DNA of 31,169 nucleotides, from the NCBI GenBank assembly GCA_964423095.1, contig CAYRDI010000023.1, positions 1-31,169 of the forward strand, given 5' to 3'. The stretch's first letter is position 1. Every line of letters begins with the position of its first letter. Positions 17,108 through 24,721 of the stretch are shown here, piece by piece. Origin of the DNA: Micavibrio_A sp964423095 (GTDB lineage: Bacteria; Pseudomonadota; Alphaproteobacteria; Micavibrionales; Micavibrionaceae). The notes beneath the pieces were generated by a model. That model did no database searches. It saw only the letters and a program-made list of their open reading frames with translations, and was not told where the DNA came from. The position numbers and the translations under genes were made by a program.

Positions 17108-17673
17108 GCAGCGTACTCCTTGCGCATTTGTTCGGAGAGTTTTTTCAAGCCCCGGTGAACAATGACTTTTATATTCGCCTCGCTGATATTATAGCGGACG
17201 GCGAGCTCGGACACCGACGCACCGCCCACCTTCATGTCATAGATGATTTTGCCCGCCGGGGGTTTCAGGCTATCGAGCAGTTTTTGCAGATCATGCACCA
17301 CGGATTGGATTTCGGGGTTCGTTTCATCGGCGGGTTCCCAAAAATCGTTATCATCCAGCGAGATATTCTTGACCTTTTGGCGGCGCAAGAAATCAATGAT
17401 TTTATGTTTCATCACGGCACGCACCCACGCCAGAAAAGGCTGTCCCGCATCATAAGTGTGCAGTTTTAAATGAATGGCAAGCAAGGTTTCCTGTAACGCG
17501 TCTTCGGCATAGGCCGTTTGACCGAAGCGCGCCAAATGTCCCACCGCCGCCTTTTTCAGCAGCGGGGAGAGGCGGTTTAAAAGTTCCGTATAGCTTGTCT
17601 TGTTGCCTTCACGCGTTTCCATGACGAGCCTTTTGAGTTCGGTTTCCAGATCCATATTGGCCTGTTCATTCAT
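17104..17673 (-). CDS. sigF: ECF RNA polymerase sigma factor (SigF/ECF16-like)
   Basis: This 189-residue protein is a group IV sigma factor. Region 2 contains AEDALQETLLAIHLKLHTYD and WVRAVMKHKIIDFLRRQK. Region 4 carries the helix-turn-helix VSELAVRYNISEANIKVIVHRGLKKL. Pairing with a DUF1109 protein places it with the Caulobacter SigF-type group. I choose the ATG at 17671-17673; an ATG at 17655 is a serious alternative because a promoter-like -10 ends just 1 bp before the first ATG. In-frame sequence further upstream (to 17754) runs across the divergent promoter region and is unlikely to be translated. It is the first gene of a sigma, anti-sigma, dipZ operon. Confidence 0.92.
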   Translation of the reverse strand: MNEQANMDLETELKRLVMETREGNKTSYTELLNRLSPLLKKAAVGHLARFGQTAYAEDALQETLLAIHLKLHTYDAGQPFLAWVRAVMKHKIIDFLRRQKVKNISLDDNDFWEPADETNPEIQSVVHDLQKLLDSLKPPAGKIIYDMKVGGASVSELAVRYNISEANIKVIVHRGLKKLSEQMRKEYAA

Positions 17674-17674
17674 G

Positions 17675-17703
17675 TTTACGTCCAGCGGTTCAAAAAAGTT
17701 ACA
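17675..17703 (-). promoter_or_regulatory. Candidate autoregulatory ECF-sigma promoter
   Basis: On the minus strand TGTAACT (17697-17703) and CGTAAA (17675-17680) are separated by 16 bp, upstream of the sigma gene itself. The -10 box nearly touches the first candidate start codon, which would place the transcript start inside the annotated gene unless the ATG at 17655 is used. Confidence 0.6.
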
Positions 17704-17710
17704 TACCCTG

Positions 17711-17738
17711 TGTAACCATACGGTGTTTTCATCCGAAA
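17711..17738 (+). promoter_or_regulatory. Candidate ECF-sigma promoter before the exported thioredoxin
   Basis: TGTAACC (17711-17717) and CGAAA (17734-17738) are separated by exactly 16 bp on the plus strand. This matches the GTAACC-N16-CGAA pattern known to me for SigF-type promoters. The predicted transcript start near 17745 gives a leader of about 50 nt to the ATG at 17795. Confidence 0.7.
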
Positions 17739-17794
17739 AGGTAGCAGAAGGCAATCTTGTCTTCCATCAATACAAACCATTTGGAGATAATATT

Positions 17795-18280
17795 ATGAAT
17801 ACAATCAAAGCGTTCGGTTCCGTTATGCTGGCCGTCGGCCTGTTGTCCGCCGCGGCCCTGCCATCCCGTGCCGAAGACCATATGATGAAATCCGGCGACA
17901 AAATGATGATGGATTCCAAGGATCATATGATGATGAAGGCGGATGACAAAATGATGATGGCCGAGGACATGCAGGCCAAATATTCCGATGCCGCCTTTGC
18001 CGAAGCGCAAAAAAGCGGGAAACCTTTTCTTGTCGCGTTTCACAAAAAGGGTTGTCATGTTTGCGCGGAGCAGCAAAACGCGTTGAACGAAGTTTACAAG
18101 GATGCCGATGCCAAGGATTTGAAGGTTCTGGTCGTTGATTACGATAACGACACGGCAAGCCTGAAAAAATTCCATGTGGGTCAGCAGAGCACGTTGATCC
18201 TGTATAAGGGCGATCAGGAAATCAACCGCAGCAGCGGTATGACCAAACCCGCCGATATTTTGAAACAGATCAAGGCGTAA
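17795..18280 (+). CDS. Exported Met-rich thioredoxin-fold protein
   Basis: This 161-residue protein begins with a clear signal peptide (about 1-26, cleavage after SRA). Residues 29-60 form four 8-residue repeats of the type MMMxxxDK, rich in Met with some His and Asp, a composition known from copper-binding regions. A thioredoxin fold follows with the CxxC site Cys87-His-Val-Cys90 (HKKGCHVC) and a typical GKPFLVAF strand. It is likely a periplasmic thiol reductase or metal-handling protein, and DipZ is a plausible electron donor. I choose the ATG at 17795 because GGAG lies about 9 nt before it and the signal peptide starts there. It is divergent from the sigma operon and carries a sigma-like promoter. 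Confidence 0.88.
   Translation: MNTIKAFGSVMLAVGLLSAAALPSRAEDHMMKSGDKMMMDSKDHMMMKADDKMMMAEDMQAKYSDAAFAEAQKSGKPFLVAFHKKGCHVCAEQQNALNEVYKDADAKDLKVLVVDYDNDTASLKKFHVGQQSTLILYKGDQEINRSSGMTKPADILKQIKA
17879..17974 (+). repeat. Four 24-bp repeats encoding Met-rich octapeptides
   Basis: Four consecutive 24-bp units encode octapeptides that begin with (H/M)MM and mostly end in Asp-Lys or Asp-His. The ATG triplets recur with strict 24-bp spacing, whereas the codons between them vary. This suggests selection on the protein repeat rather than a very recent DNA duplication. Confidence 0.8.
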
Positions 18281-18308
18281 CATTGCCTTTCAGGTTGTGT
18301 CCCCCGTG

Positions 18309-18339
18309 AAAGGGTGCCCGCACGGCACCCTTTATTTTC
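18309..18339 (+). terminator. Intrinsic terminator
   Basis: AAAGGGTGCC (18309-18318) pairs perfectly with GGCACCCTTT (18324-18333) over a 5-nt loop, with a T-rich tail. It separates the Met-rich protein gene from the next gene. Confidence 0.88.
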
Positions 18340-18401
18340 GTATGTTATAACGTAACAATTTTCTTGCCTTTCGAACCCGAAATCGGATAGAACGGGCCCC
18401 T

Positions 18402-18869
18402 ATGAAGAAAACTCTGCAAAAATCCCTGTTCTGGGCCGTGGTCGTGTCCGAAGGCAGCCATGTGTTTTGCTGTATCCTGCCAACGATTTTCTCCCTTTTG
18501 GGGCTTTTGACCGGGCTTGGAATCGTGGTTGGGATGCCGGGCTTTCTGGCCTACATCCATGAGGCCATGCACCCCTATGAAATCCCTCTGATTGCGTTTT
18601 CGGCCGTGACGTTGGTGGCCGGATGGGCGATTACGCTCTATAGCGAAAAGATCGATTGTCACGATACGGGGTGCGTTCATGGGGCCTGTAAGCCGCAGAA
18701 AAGCAGCGTTCGCAAGGTGATGGTGATTGCCACGGTGCTGTTTTCCATCAATCTGGGCATCTATCTGGCCGTACACCGGTCCCATTGGTTTATCACCGCC
18801 GTCGGCAGCCAAATCGTCAGGGCACAGACCCATGACCATGCCGATGACGGGCATGACGATCATCGGTGA
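18402..18869 (+). CDS. Small Cys/His-rich membrane protein (MerC-like?)
   Basis: This 155-residue protein has about three to four membrane helices (roughly 8-43, 59-80 and 104-123). A Cys-Cys pair (Cys23-Cys24 in GSHVFCCILPT) lies inside the first helix region. A loop holds Cys86, Cys91 and Cys96, and the C-terminus is a His/Asp-rich tail (HDHADDGHDDHR). This pattern suggests binding or transport of a soft metal; a distant MerC-like relation is possible but not shown. It lies behind the terminator of the Met-rich thioredoxin gene, so it is probably transcribed separately. The inverted repeat TGTTA-N5-TAACA (18343-18357) before it could be an operator. Confidence 0.7.
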   Translation: MKKTLQKSLFWAVVVSEGSHVFCCILPTIFSLLGLLTGLGIVVGMPGFLAYIHEAMHPYEIPLIAFSAVTLVAGWAITLYSEKIDCHDTGCVHGACKPQKSSVRKVMVIATVLFSINLGIYLAVHRSHWFITAVGSQIVRAQTHDHADDGHDDHR

Positions 18870-18945
18870 TCTTTCATCCTTGTCCATCAAAGGCTTGCCT
18901 TAGACCTCCAAAATCTGCTAAACAGCGGCCACAGGACTTTACAAT

Positions 18946-20238
18946 ATGAAATTTGAAGATCTGGGCTTGAGCCCGGAGACGCTCCAGGCGGTCACCGAAA
19001 AAGGCTATATAACGCCCACCCCCATTCAGGAAAAAGCCATTCCCATCATTATGATGGCGCGGGATGTGGTCGGGCTTGCCCAGACGGGAACGGGAAAGAC
19101 GGCCGGTTTTACCTTGCCCATGATCGATGCGTTGTCGGGTGGCCGCGCGCGCATGCGGATGCCGCGCTCTCTTGTTTTAGAACCCACGCGCGAACTCGCG
19201 GCGCAGGTTGCCGAAAATTTTAAAACCTATGGCAAGTACCACAAACTTTCGATGGCTCTCCTCGTCGGCGGTGAATCGATGGGCGACCAGACGAAGCTGC
19301 TTGATAAAGGCGTGGATGTCTTGATTGCAACGCCGGGACGTTTGATCGACCTGTTTGAACGCGGATCTGTTTTGTTGAACGACATCCGCATTCTGGTGAT
19401 CGATGAAGCCGACCGTATGCTGGATATGGGATTTATTCCCGATATTGAAAGAATTGTCTCTCTGATCCCCCCGAACCGCCAGACGCTTTTGTTTTCGGCG
19501 ACGATGCCGCCGGAGATCAAACGCCTGTCGGATAAATTCCTGACCAACCCCAAGGAAGTATCCGTGTCGGCCCCTGCCACCACCGCCACGACGGTGGAAC
19601 AGCATTTGGTGCATGTGCATCCCAAGGATAAGAAGCGGGCGTTGGCGCAATTAATCAAACAGGAAAATCCCAAGAACGCGTTTGTCTTTTTGAACCGCAA
19701 GCGTGATATTGGCGATGTCGCCACGTTTTTGAAAAAGCAGGGATATGATGCCGCGCCGTTACACGGCGATATGGTGCAGGCCAAGCGCACCGAAACCTTG
19801 CAAGGATTTCGAGATGGTACGGTCAAGTATCTGGTATGCAGCGATGTGGCGGCCCGTGGGCTCGACATTTCCGCCGTCAGCCATGTGTTCAATTACGATG
19901 TGCCGATGAATTCGGATGATTACGTTCACCGGATTGGCCGGACGGGCCGTGCGGGGCAGAGCGGGCGTGCCTGGATGCTGGCTACGAGAGAGGATGAAAA
20001 ACTCCTTTCAAGTATCGAAAGATTAATTAAAAAACAGATTCCGGTTGTGTCTCTCGACGTGGCTCCTGGCGAACGCCACGATGCAAAGCCAGAGGCAAGA
20101 ACGGATCGTCCGCGTCCCCCGCAAAAGGAACGCCCCGCCGCGCCGCCGCCGCAAAAGGCCAGACTGCCGCGCAAGGACGAGGATGACGATCATCAGGGGC
20201 CGGGATTCGGCGATGATGTTCCCGCCTTTTTGCGTTAA
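18946..20238 (+). CDS. rhlE: DEAD-box ATP-dependent RNA helicase (RhlE-like)
   Basis: This 430-residue protein unwinds RNA duplexes, with roles in ribosome assembly, RNA decay or cold adaptation in related proteins. All core motifs are present in order: Q motif (FEDLGLSPETLQAVTEKGY, TPIQEKAIP), Walker A AQTGTGKT (45-52), PTRELAAQV, TPGRL, DEAD (153-156), SAT, the helicase C motifs FVFLNRKRD, ARGLDIS and HRIGRTGRAG. The C-terminal 55 residues are rich in Arg, Pro and Lys, an RNA-binding tail usual in the RhlE group. The exact subfamily (RhlE or another) cannot be settled from motifs alone. Confidence 0.95.
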   Translation: MKFEDLGLSPETLQAVTEKGYITPTPIQEKAIPIIMMARDVVGLAQTGTGKTAGFTLPMIDALSGGRARMRMPRSLVLEPTRELAAQVAENFKTYGKYHKLSMALLVGGESMGDQTKLLDKGVDVLIATPGRLIDLFERGSVLLNDIRILVIDEADRMLDMGFIPDIERIVSLIPPNRQTLLFSATMPPEIKRLSDKFLTNPKEVSVSAPATTATTVEQHLVHVHPKDKKRALAQLIKQENPKNAFVFLNRKRDIGDVATFLKKQGYDAAPLHGDMVQAKRTETLQGFRDGTVKYLVCSDVAARGLDISAVSHVFNYDVPMNSDDYVHRIGRTGRAGQSGRAWMLATREDEKLLSSIERLIKKQIPVVSLDVAPGERHDAKPEARTDRPRPPQKERPAAPPPQKARLPRKDEDDDHQGPGFGDDVPAFLR

Positions 20239-20304
20239 AAAACAACGCGGCACAGGCCAAAAAGGCTTTCGCAATCAATCGTTCCCCCTTATTCTTACGG
20301 TGAT

Positions 20305-20320
20305 CGGCCTTTTCAGGCCG
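20305..20320 (+). other. Hairpin between rhlE and lptD
   Basis: CGGCCT (20305-20310) and AGGCCG (20315-20320) form a perfect short stem with a TTTC loop. There is no T-run after it, so it is not a standard terminator. It could be a weak terminator for the helicase gene or a structure in the lptD leader. Confidence 0.35.
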
Positions 20321-20355
20321 TGATTCATTCGTTTGCGTGACATCAGGAGCCCGCC

Positions 20356-22653
20356 ATTCCGAAAAGCCACGGTCTTCGTCTTTTGACGGCCACGTTTTTA
20401 AGTAGCGTTTTGTTTTTTTCGCCCGCGGCGATTGCCGCGCCGGTGGAGGGAACGGTCACCGTTGCGGGTGAGGGGCCGGATTTGCAAAACGGGGAAGACC
20501 CGCCCGTCGATCTGGAGGCAGACCGCGTGGTGCATGACGAGGATGCGCAAACCATCACGGCGATGGGCAATGTGGAATTGATCCAGAGCGGACGGATTTA
20601 TAAGGCCGACAGCATTTCATACAATTTGCAAACCGATGTCGTGCGCGCCGAAGGGCATGTGGTGATGAGCGAGGAAGACGGCACAACCTATTTTGCCGAT
20701 CATGTCGATCTGACCAAGGATATGAAGAACGGGTTCGTCAAGGGGTTGCAGGTATTGCTGGCCGACGGATCGCGCTTTACCGCCGAGGAGGGCAAGCGCA
20801 CCAACGGTACCGTTATCGAATTGAAGCGTGCGAGCTATACGCCGTGCGAGCCGTGCAAGGAAGATCCTTCACGTCCGCCTTTGTGGCAGATCCGCGCCGC
20901 CGAGGTGGTGCACGATGAAAAAGATAAAAGCATTAAATACAAGGATGCGTGGTTTGAATTTGCGGGTGTGCCCGTGGCCTATTCGCCGTATTTCATTCAT
21001 GGCGATGGCAGCGAAAAGCAAAAGAGCGGTTTTTTAACACCGACGGTCGGGTTTAACAGCACGCTAGGCGCATCATACCAACAACAATATTATTGGGCTG
21101 TGGCACCAGACCGCGATGCGACGTTCGGCACCGTTGTTTCCACCGATGCCAACCCCGTCGCATTGGCGGAGTATCGTCAGCGGTTTGAAAATGCAAAGGT
21201 TCAAGTCAATGGCAGCGCGACCTATTCCGACCGCACGGACGATATTGCGGGCCGTGCCGTGCATGTGAAAGAGGAGGCGCGCGGCCATTTGTTTGCGGAT
21301 GGTTTATGGGACATGAACGAAAAATGGCGATCCGGCATGAAGGTGCGCGTAGCTTCCGATGACCAGTATCTGCGACAATACAACATTGAATCCGATGACG
21401 TGCTGGAGAACGAAGTGTATGCCGAGCGTTTTTCGGGCCGGAATTATATGGTGGGCCGCGCCATGGCGTTTCAGGATGTGCGGGTGAGCACGCGCCAGAC
21501 GGATCAGCCGGCCGTGTTGCCCGAAATGATTGCATCGTTTTATGGTGATCCGAACGGCGTTTTGGGCGGGAGGTGGAATGCGCAGCTTTCGACATTGGGA
21601 TTATACCGCAAAGGCAACGGGCAGGACGTAGCGCGGGCATCCACCGTTCTGGGATGGCAGCGGCGGTTTGTGAGCGGCACGGGGTTGGTCAGTACGCTGG
21701 ATACGAATGTGCGCGGCGATGTTTACGGGATCGACGACCGGCCGACGGATTTGTACCCGAACGAACCAAGGGATACGGCCGCGCGCGGTTTTGCGTATGC
21801 GAACCTGGAAAACAGTTACCCGTTGGTGAAACGGTTCGATGCATCACAGGTCGTCGTTTCACCGATGGTGGCCGTAACGGGGGCCACCAACATCGACAAC
21901 AACAGCAGGATTCCGAACGAAGACAGCCAGGATTTCACACTGGACGCCACCAACCTGTTTGAACCGAACCGTTCGCCGGGATACGACCTGATCGAAGACC
22001 AGAGCCATGCGACGTATGGCGTAAGAACCGGATGGTATGGTGATGAAGGCGACCGCACCGAAGTATTTTTCGGTCAAAGTTACAGGTTCGACAATGGGGA
22101 CAACCCGTTCGCTGCGGGTTCGGGGCTTGCCACGCAAGGATCGGATTACGTGGGGCAGGTATCGGCGATGTTAGCAAACTTTCTGACATTCGATTACCGG
22201 TTCCAGCTGGACAATGAAAACCTATCCCCCCATCGCCATGATCTGGATGCCGCGCTGAAATTGGGGCAGGTTGATGTGGGCGCGCGTTATTTCTTTATAG
22301 ATGCCATCGAAGGCACCGATCTGGATGAAACCCGCGAACAGATTCAGCCATGGGCGCGGTGGCGGTTTTACGATGACTGGTCGATGTTCGGCAGCGCATG
22401 GTATGATTTCGGGCAGGACAGCGGATTACGGACGGCGGCATACGGGCTGGATTACAACGGCCAGTGTATGACGTTCAATTTGACGGCAGAGCGAACACTG
22501 ACCGAAGAATCCACGGGCGACAGCGGCACCGAAATCATGTTCCGGATCGGGTTTAAAAACCTGGGTGAATTCGAAAGTTCGGGGATCAGCATCGGTGGTG
22601 GCGACAGTAGCAGCAGCAAAAACACGACAACCCCTGTTTCCAGCGGGAATTAG
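20356..22653 (+). CDS. lptD: LPS-assembly outer membrane protein LptD
   Basis: LptD with LptE inserts lipopolysaccharide into the outer leaflet of the outer membrane. An N-terminal OstA/LptA-like domain starts with DLEADRVVHDEDAQTITAMGNVELIQ, followed by YTPCEPC and DAWFEFAGVPVAYSPYF. A large beta-barrel with alternating short strands follows, ending near residue 745. The length is 765 residues from the start I propose. That start is an ATT at 20356: CAGGAG lies 7 nt before it, and it gives a normal signal peptide (Lys/Arg, hydrophobic core, AIAA). The only other candidate, TTG at 20383, has no ribosome binding site and removes the charged N-terminus. No surA or pdxA follows, unlike in many relatives. 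Confidence 0.9.
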   Translation: MPKSHGLRLLTATFLSSVLFFSPAAIAAPVEGTVTVAGEGPDLQNGEDPPVDLEADRVVHDEDAQTITAMGNVELIQSGRIYKADSISYNLQTDVVRAEGHVVMSEEDGTTYFADHVDLTKDMKNGFVKGLQVLLADGSRFTAEEGKRTNGTVIELKRASYTPCEPCKEDPSRPPLWQIRAAEVVHDEKDKSIKYKDAWFEFAGVPVAYSPYFIHGDGSEKQKSGFLTPTVGFNSTLGASYQQQYYWAVAPDRDATFGTVVSTDANPVALAEYRQRFENAKVQVNGSATYSDRTDDIAGRAVHVKEEARGHLFADGLWDMNEKWRSGMKVRVASDDQYLRQYNIESDDVLENEVYAERFSGRNYMVGRAMAFQDVRVSTRQTDQPAVLPEMIASFYGDPNGVLGGRWNAQLSTLGLYRKGNGQDVARASTVLGWQRRFVSGTGLVSTLDTNVRGDVYGIDDRPTDLYPNEPRDTAARGFAYANLENSYPLVKRFDASQVVVSPMVAVTGATNIDNNSRIPNEDSQDFTLDATNLFEPNRSPGYDLIEDQSHATYGVRTGWYGDEGDRTEVFFGQSYRFDNGDNPFAAGSGLATQGSDYVGQVSAMLANFLTFDYRFQLDNENLSPHRHDLDAALKLGQVDVGARYFFIDAIEGTDLDETREQIQPWARWRFYDDWSMFGSAWYDFGQDSGLRTAAYGLDYNGQCMTFNLTAERTLTEESTGDSGTEIMFRIGFKNLGEFESSGISIGGGDSSSSKNTTTPVSSGN

Positions 22654-22660
22654 ACCCCCC

Positions 22661-22689
22661 TTGTCCTTCGCGAGGGGTGTGGGTATAGT
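22661..22689 (+). promoter_or_regulatory. Candidate housekeeping promoter
   Basis: TTGTCC (22661-22666) and TATAGT (22684-22689) are separated by 17 bp, a reasonable sigma-70-type promoter just after the lptD stop, giving the next gene its own transcription. Confidence 0.45.
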
Positions 22690-22723
22690 TTGGATGAATT
22701 TTCACAAAAACCAGTGATAGATC

Positions 22724-23446
22724 ATGACGTTCAGCTCTTATAACCCCAGCAACCGGTATAAAGAACGCGCACAGCAGCGCGTGACCAATGCGATTACCAT
22801 GGTGATCGTCATTGCATTGTCCGCCTGTGTCGGATTCTGGATGGGCAAACAATACGGCGTGGAGCGATCCATTTCTTTGGGGGATCAGGTCGAAACCCTG
22901 ACCAAGGAACGTAATGTCCTGCAAAGCAATGTCACGGAGCTTCGCGCCGAAGCGCAGACGGCCAATACCCGGTATGAACAGATCAAGGCGGAATACAATG
23001 CCGTGTTGCCCGAAGGGCCGATGCAGGATTTAACCCGTCTGGTGCGCGAACAATTGACGCAAGGGATGGCCCCCGAACGTCTGGCCTTTGTCATCAAATC
23101 CGCCCGTCCGCCGACCGATTGCACCGACCCCGATACAAAACGGTTTGTCGTTTCCACCCCGGGTTACACCGGCCCCGCATCAAGCGCGTCCGTCGCCGAC
23201 GGTGCCGTCATCATCAAGGCGAAGGGGGCGAGTTCGACCAGCAAGGACGGAAAACAGGAAGCATGGTTCGATCCTGCGCAAGAGGTTGAGGTGACCTTCA
23301 CCAGCCCCGAAGGGACGGAAGTGAAAAAGGGGACATTCCCGATCCGTTATTCGGTGGTTACAAAAGGGCGGGAATTCCGTTTTACCGTGGAAGAGGGCGC
23401 AAAGTCTTTTGCCAAAGTGACGTATGATTCCTGCGCCTACCCGTAG
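22724..23446 (+). CDS. Membrane-anchored coiled-coil protein of unknown function
   Basis: I do not recognise this 240-residue protein. A basic N-terminus is followed by one membrane helix (about 23-42). A coiled coil rich in Glu, Gln, Ala and Leu (about 53-92) comes next, then a domain of beta character (about 140-240) with two Cys (PPTDCTDPD and the near-terminal DSCAYP) that could form a disulfide. The topology suggests an inner-membrane anchor with the rest in the periplasm. It ends 2 bp from a convergent gene. A role in the envelope is plausible from its neighbours lptD and the AsmA-like gene, but this is only context. Confidence 0.75.
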   Translation: MTFSSYNPSNRYKERAQQRVTNAITMVIVIALSACVGFWMGKQYGVERSISLGDQVETLTKERNVLQSNVTELRAEAQTANTRYEQIKAEYNAVLPEGPMQDLTRLVREQLTQGMAPERLAFVIKSARPPTDCTDPDTKRFVVSTPGYTGPASSASVADGAVIIKAKGASSTSKDGKQEAWFDPAQEVEVTFTSPEGTEVKKGTFPIRYSVVTKGREFRFTVEEGAKSFAKVTYDSCAYP

Positions 23447-23448
23447 GA

Positions 23449-24705
23449 TCAGGGCGCCGGTTTTTTTGTTCCGGATTTTTTGACCTTCAATGATCCGGCG
23501 ACATTGCCGTCCAGCCGTATAAAACGCCCGTTGATGTTTTCTTTGGGAATGTTGAAATAGACGCCCAATGCGCGGGCCATGGATTCATCCGTTTCGATAG
23601 ACCCCCGAATATCATAGTTTTCAGGATAGAGCAGGGCGTTGCCGTTTGCGGACGCCGCGGCCGTATTCCAGGACACCGTGAACGGCAAAGGCCCGCCCGC
23701 AAATCCCCGATCCGGTTGATAGGTTGCGGTGAAGTCGAAAGATTTTGTTTCCAAAAGCGGTGCGGGAATAGCATCCGTTTTTTTGGAATCTTCGCCAATG
23801 CGTTTTAGCAAGGTGCCAAGATCATCCCCCTTAAAGGTCGCGGAAAAATTTTGCGTGTCGTTGTTTTGGGCATAATCCAGCCCAAGGGACGTTTGCGGCA
23901 TGCCCGATACGCCCGCACGGAAAATCACACTGGCCTGTCCCGGTTTGTGATCGGTGACCAGAGAGATTTTTTCAAGAGGGATGTGGTCGAGACTGGCGCT
24001 GCCGGCCTCCAGTTGGCTTTGGATGGTGTATGAGCCCTTGGAGAGCGTAACGGCAGCCCAGCCGTTGAAGCGCGAAATGCGCGCCGGGCCCATGTCCATG
24101 CGGCCTTGCGCAATGTTTCCAGACAAATCCATGGAACCGTCTTCGGCAACCTTCCCTTCCCATGTGCTATCGAATCCCAATTGGTATTGCGCGCCGTGGA
24201 GGCGGGCGCGAATGTCCCGCGCCTTGTCGTTTTTTTCACGGTTGATGTGGGCATCCAGCATGACCGTGATGTTCCCAAAATCCGTGGCCATATCGATGGT
24301 GGCGTCCGTAATGTCAATTTTGTAACGGGGGAGATCAAGAAGGTTTTCAACCAGTTTTTGACCGGCCACGGTCAACCCGCCCGAAGACAAGGAGGCCGAG
24401 AGTTTTTTAATTTCAATCTGTTTTAACGATCCGGTCAGAAGGAACGAAAGCCAGTTTATGCGGGCACGGATTTCTTCGACACCGTCCAGGCCATAGGAAT
24501 CCAGCGTGATTCCCTTTGCAACGATACCAGTGGGGGAGAGGGAAATATCGCGCACATAGGCACGATCGAACCCCGCATCGCGAAGCATGGATTGAAGGCG
24601 CATCCGCGCATGGCCCGGCGCATAGACCATCACGATATACATGAGGAAGAGCAGCGCGCCCAGAACGCCGAAGAAAACCACATTCCGTTTGGGGATGTTC
24701 AACAT
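23449..24705 (-). CDS. AsmA/YdbH-like membrane-anchored protein (tentative)
   Basis: This 418-residue protein has one N-terminal membrane helix (about 9-29) followed by a long region rich in beta strands. The part near residues 50-95 (LSPTGIVAKGITLDSYGLDGVEEIRARINW and on) resembles the start of AsmA/YdbH-type proteins, which bridge the periplasm in lipid transport. The match is from general pattern only. I choose the ATG at 24705, 16 bp after the parE stop. An upstream in-frame start would overlap parE and add residues unlike a membrane signal. It is probably translated from the same transcript as parE. Confidence 0.7.
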   Translation of the reverse strand: MLNIPKRNVVFFGVLGALLFLMYIVMVYAPGHARMRLQSMLRDAGFDRAYVRDISLSPTGIVAKGITLDSYGLDGVEEIRARINWLSFLLTGSLKQIEIKKLSASLSSGGLTVAGQKLVENLLDLPRYKIDITDATIDMATDFGNITVMLDAHINREKNDKARDIRARLHGAQYQLGFDSTWEGKVAEDGSMDLSGNIAQGRMDMGPARISRFNGWAAVTLSKGSYTIQSQLEAGSASLDHIPLEKISLVTDHKPGQASVIFRAGVSGMPQTSLGLDYAQNNDTQNFSATFKGDDLGTLLKRIGEDSKKTDAIPAPLLETKSFDFTATYQPDRGFAGGPLPFTVSWNTAAASANGNALLYPENYDIRGSIETDESMARALGVYFNIPKENINGRFIRLDGNVAGSLKVKKSGTKKPAP

Positions 24706-24721
24706 GGTGCGATGATTGTTT

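Noticed and set aside
17600..17794. N-terminal extension of the Met-rich thioredoxin
   Set aside because: It would run through the sigma gene start and both divergent promoters and hide the signal peptide; the ATG at 17795 has a good ribosome binding site.
18352..18382. GTAACA followed by CGAA before the Cys/His-rich membrane protein
   Set aside because: The spacer is 14 bp to the first CGAA and 20 bp to CGAAA, not the 16 bp shared by the three accepted sites, and the -35 differs in its last base.
22651..22680. C-rich/G-rich stretch after lptD as a terminator
   Set aside because: The stem is imperfect and there is no T-run; a promoter-like pair of boxes lies over it instead.
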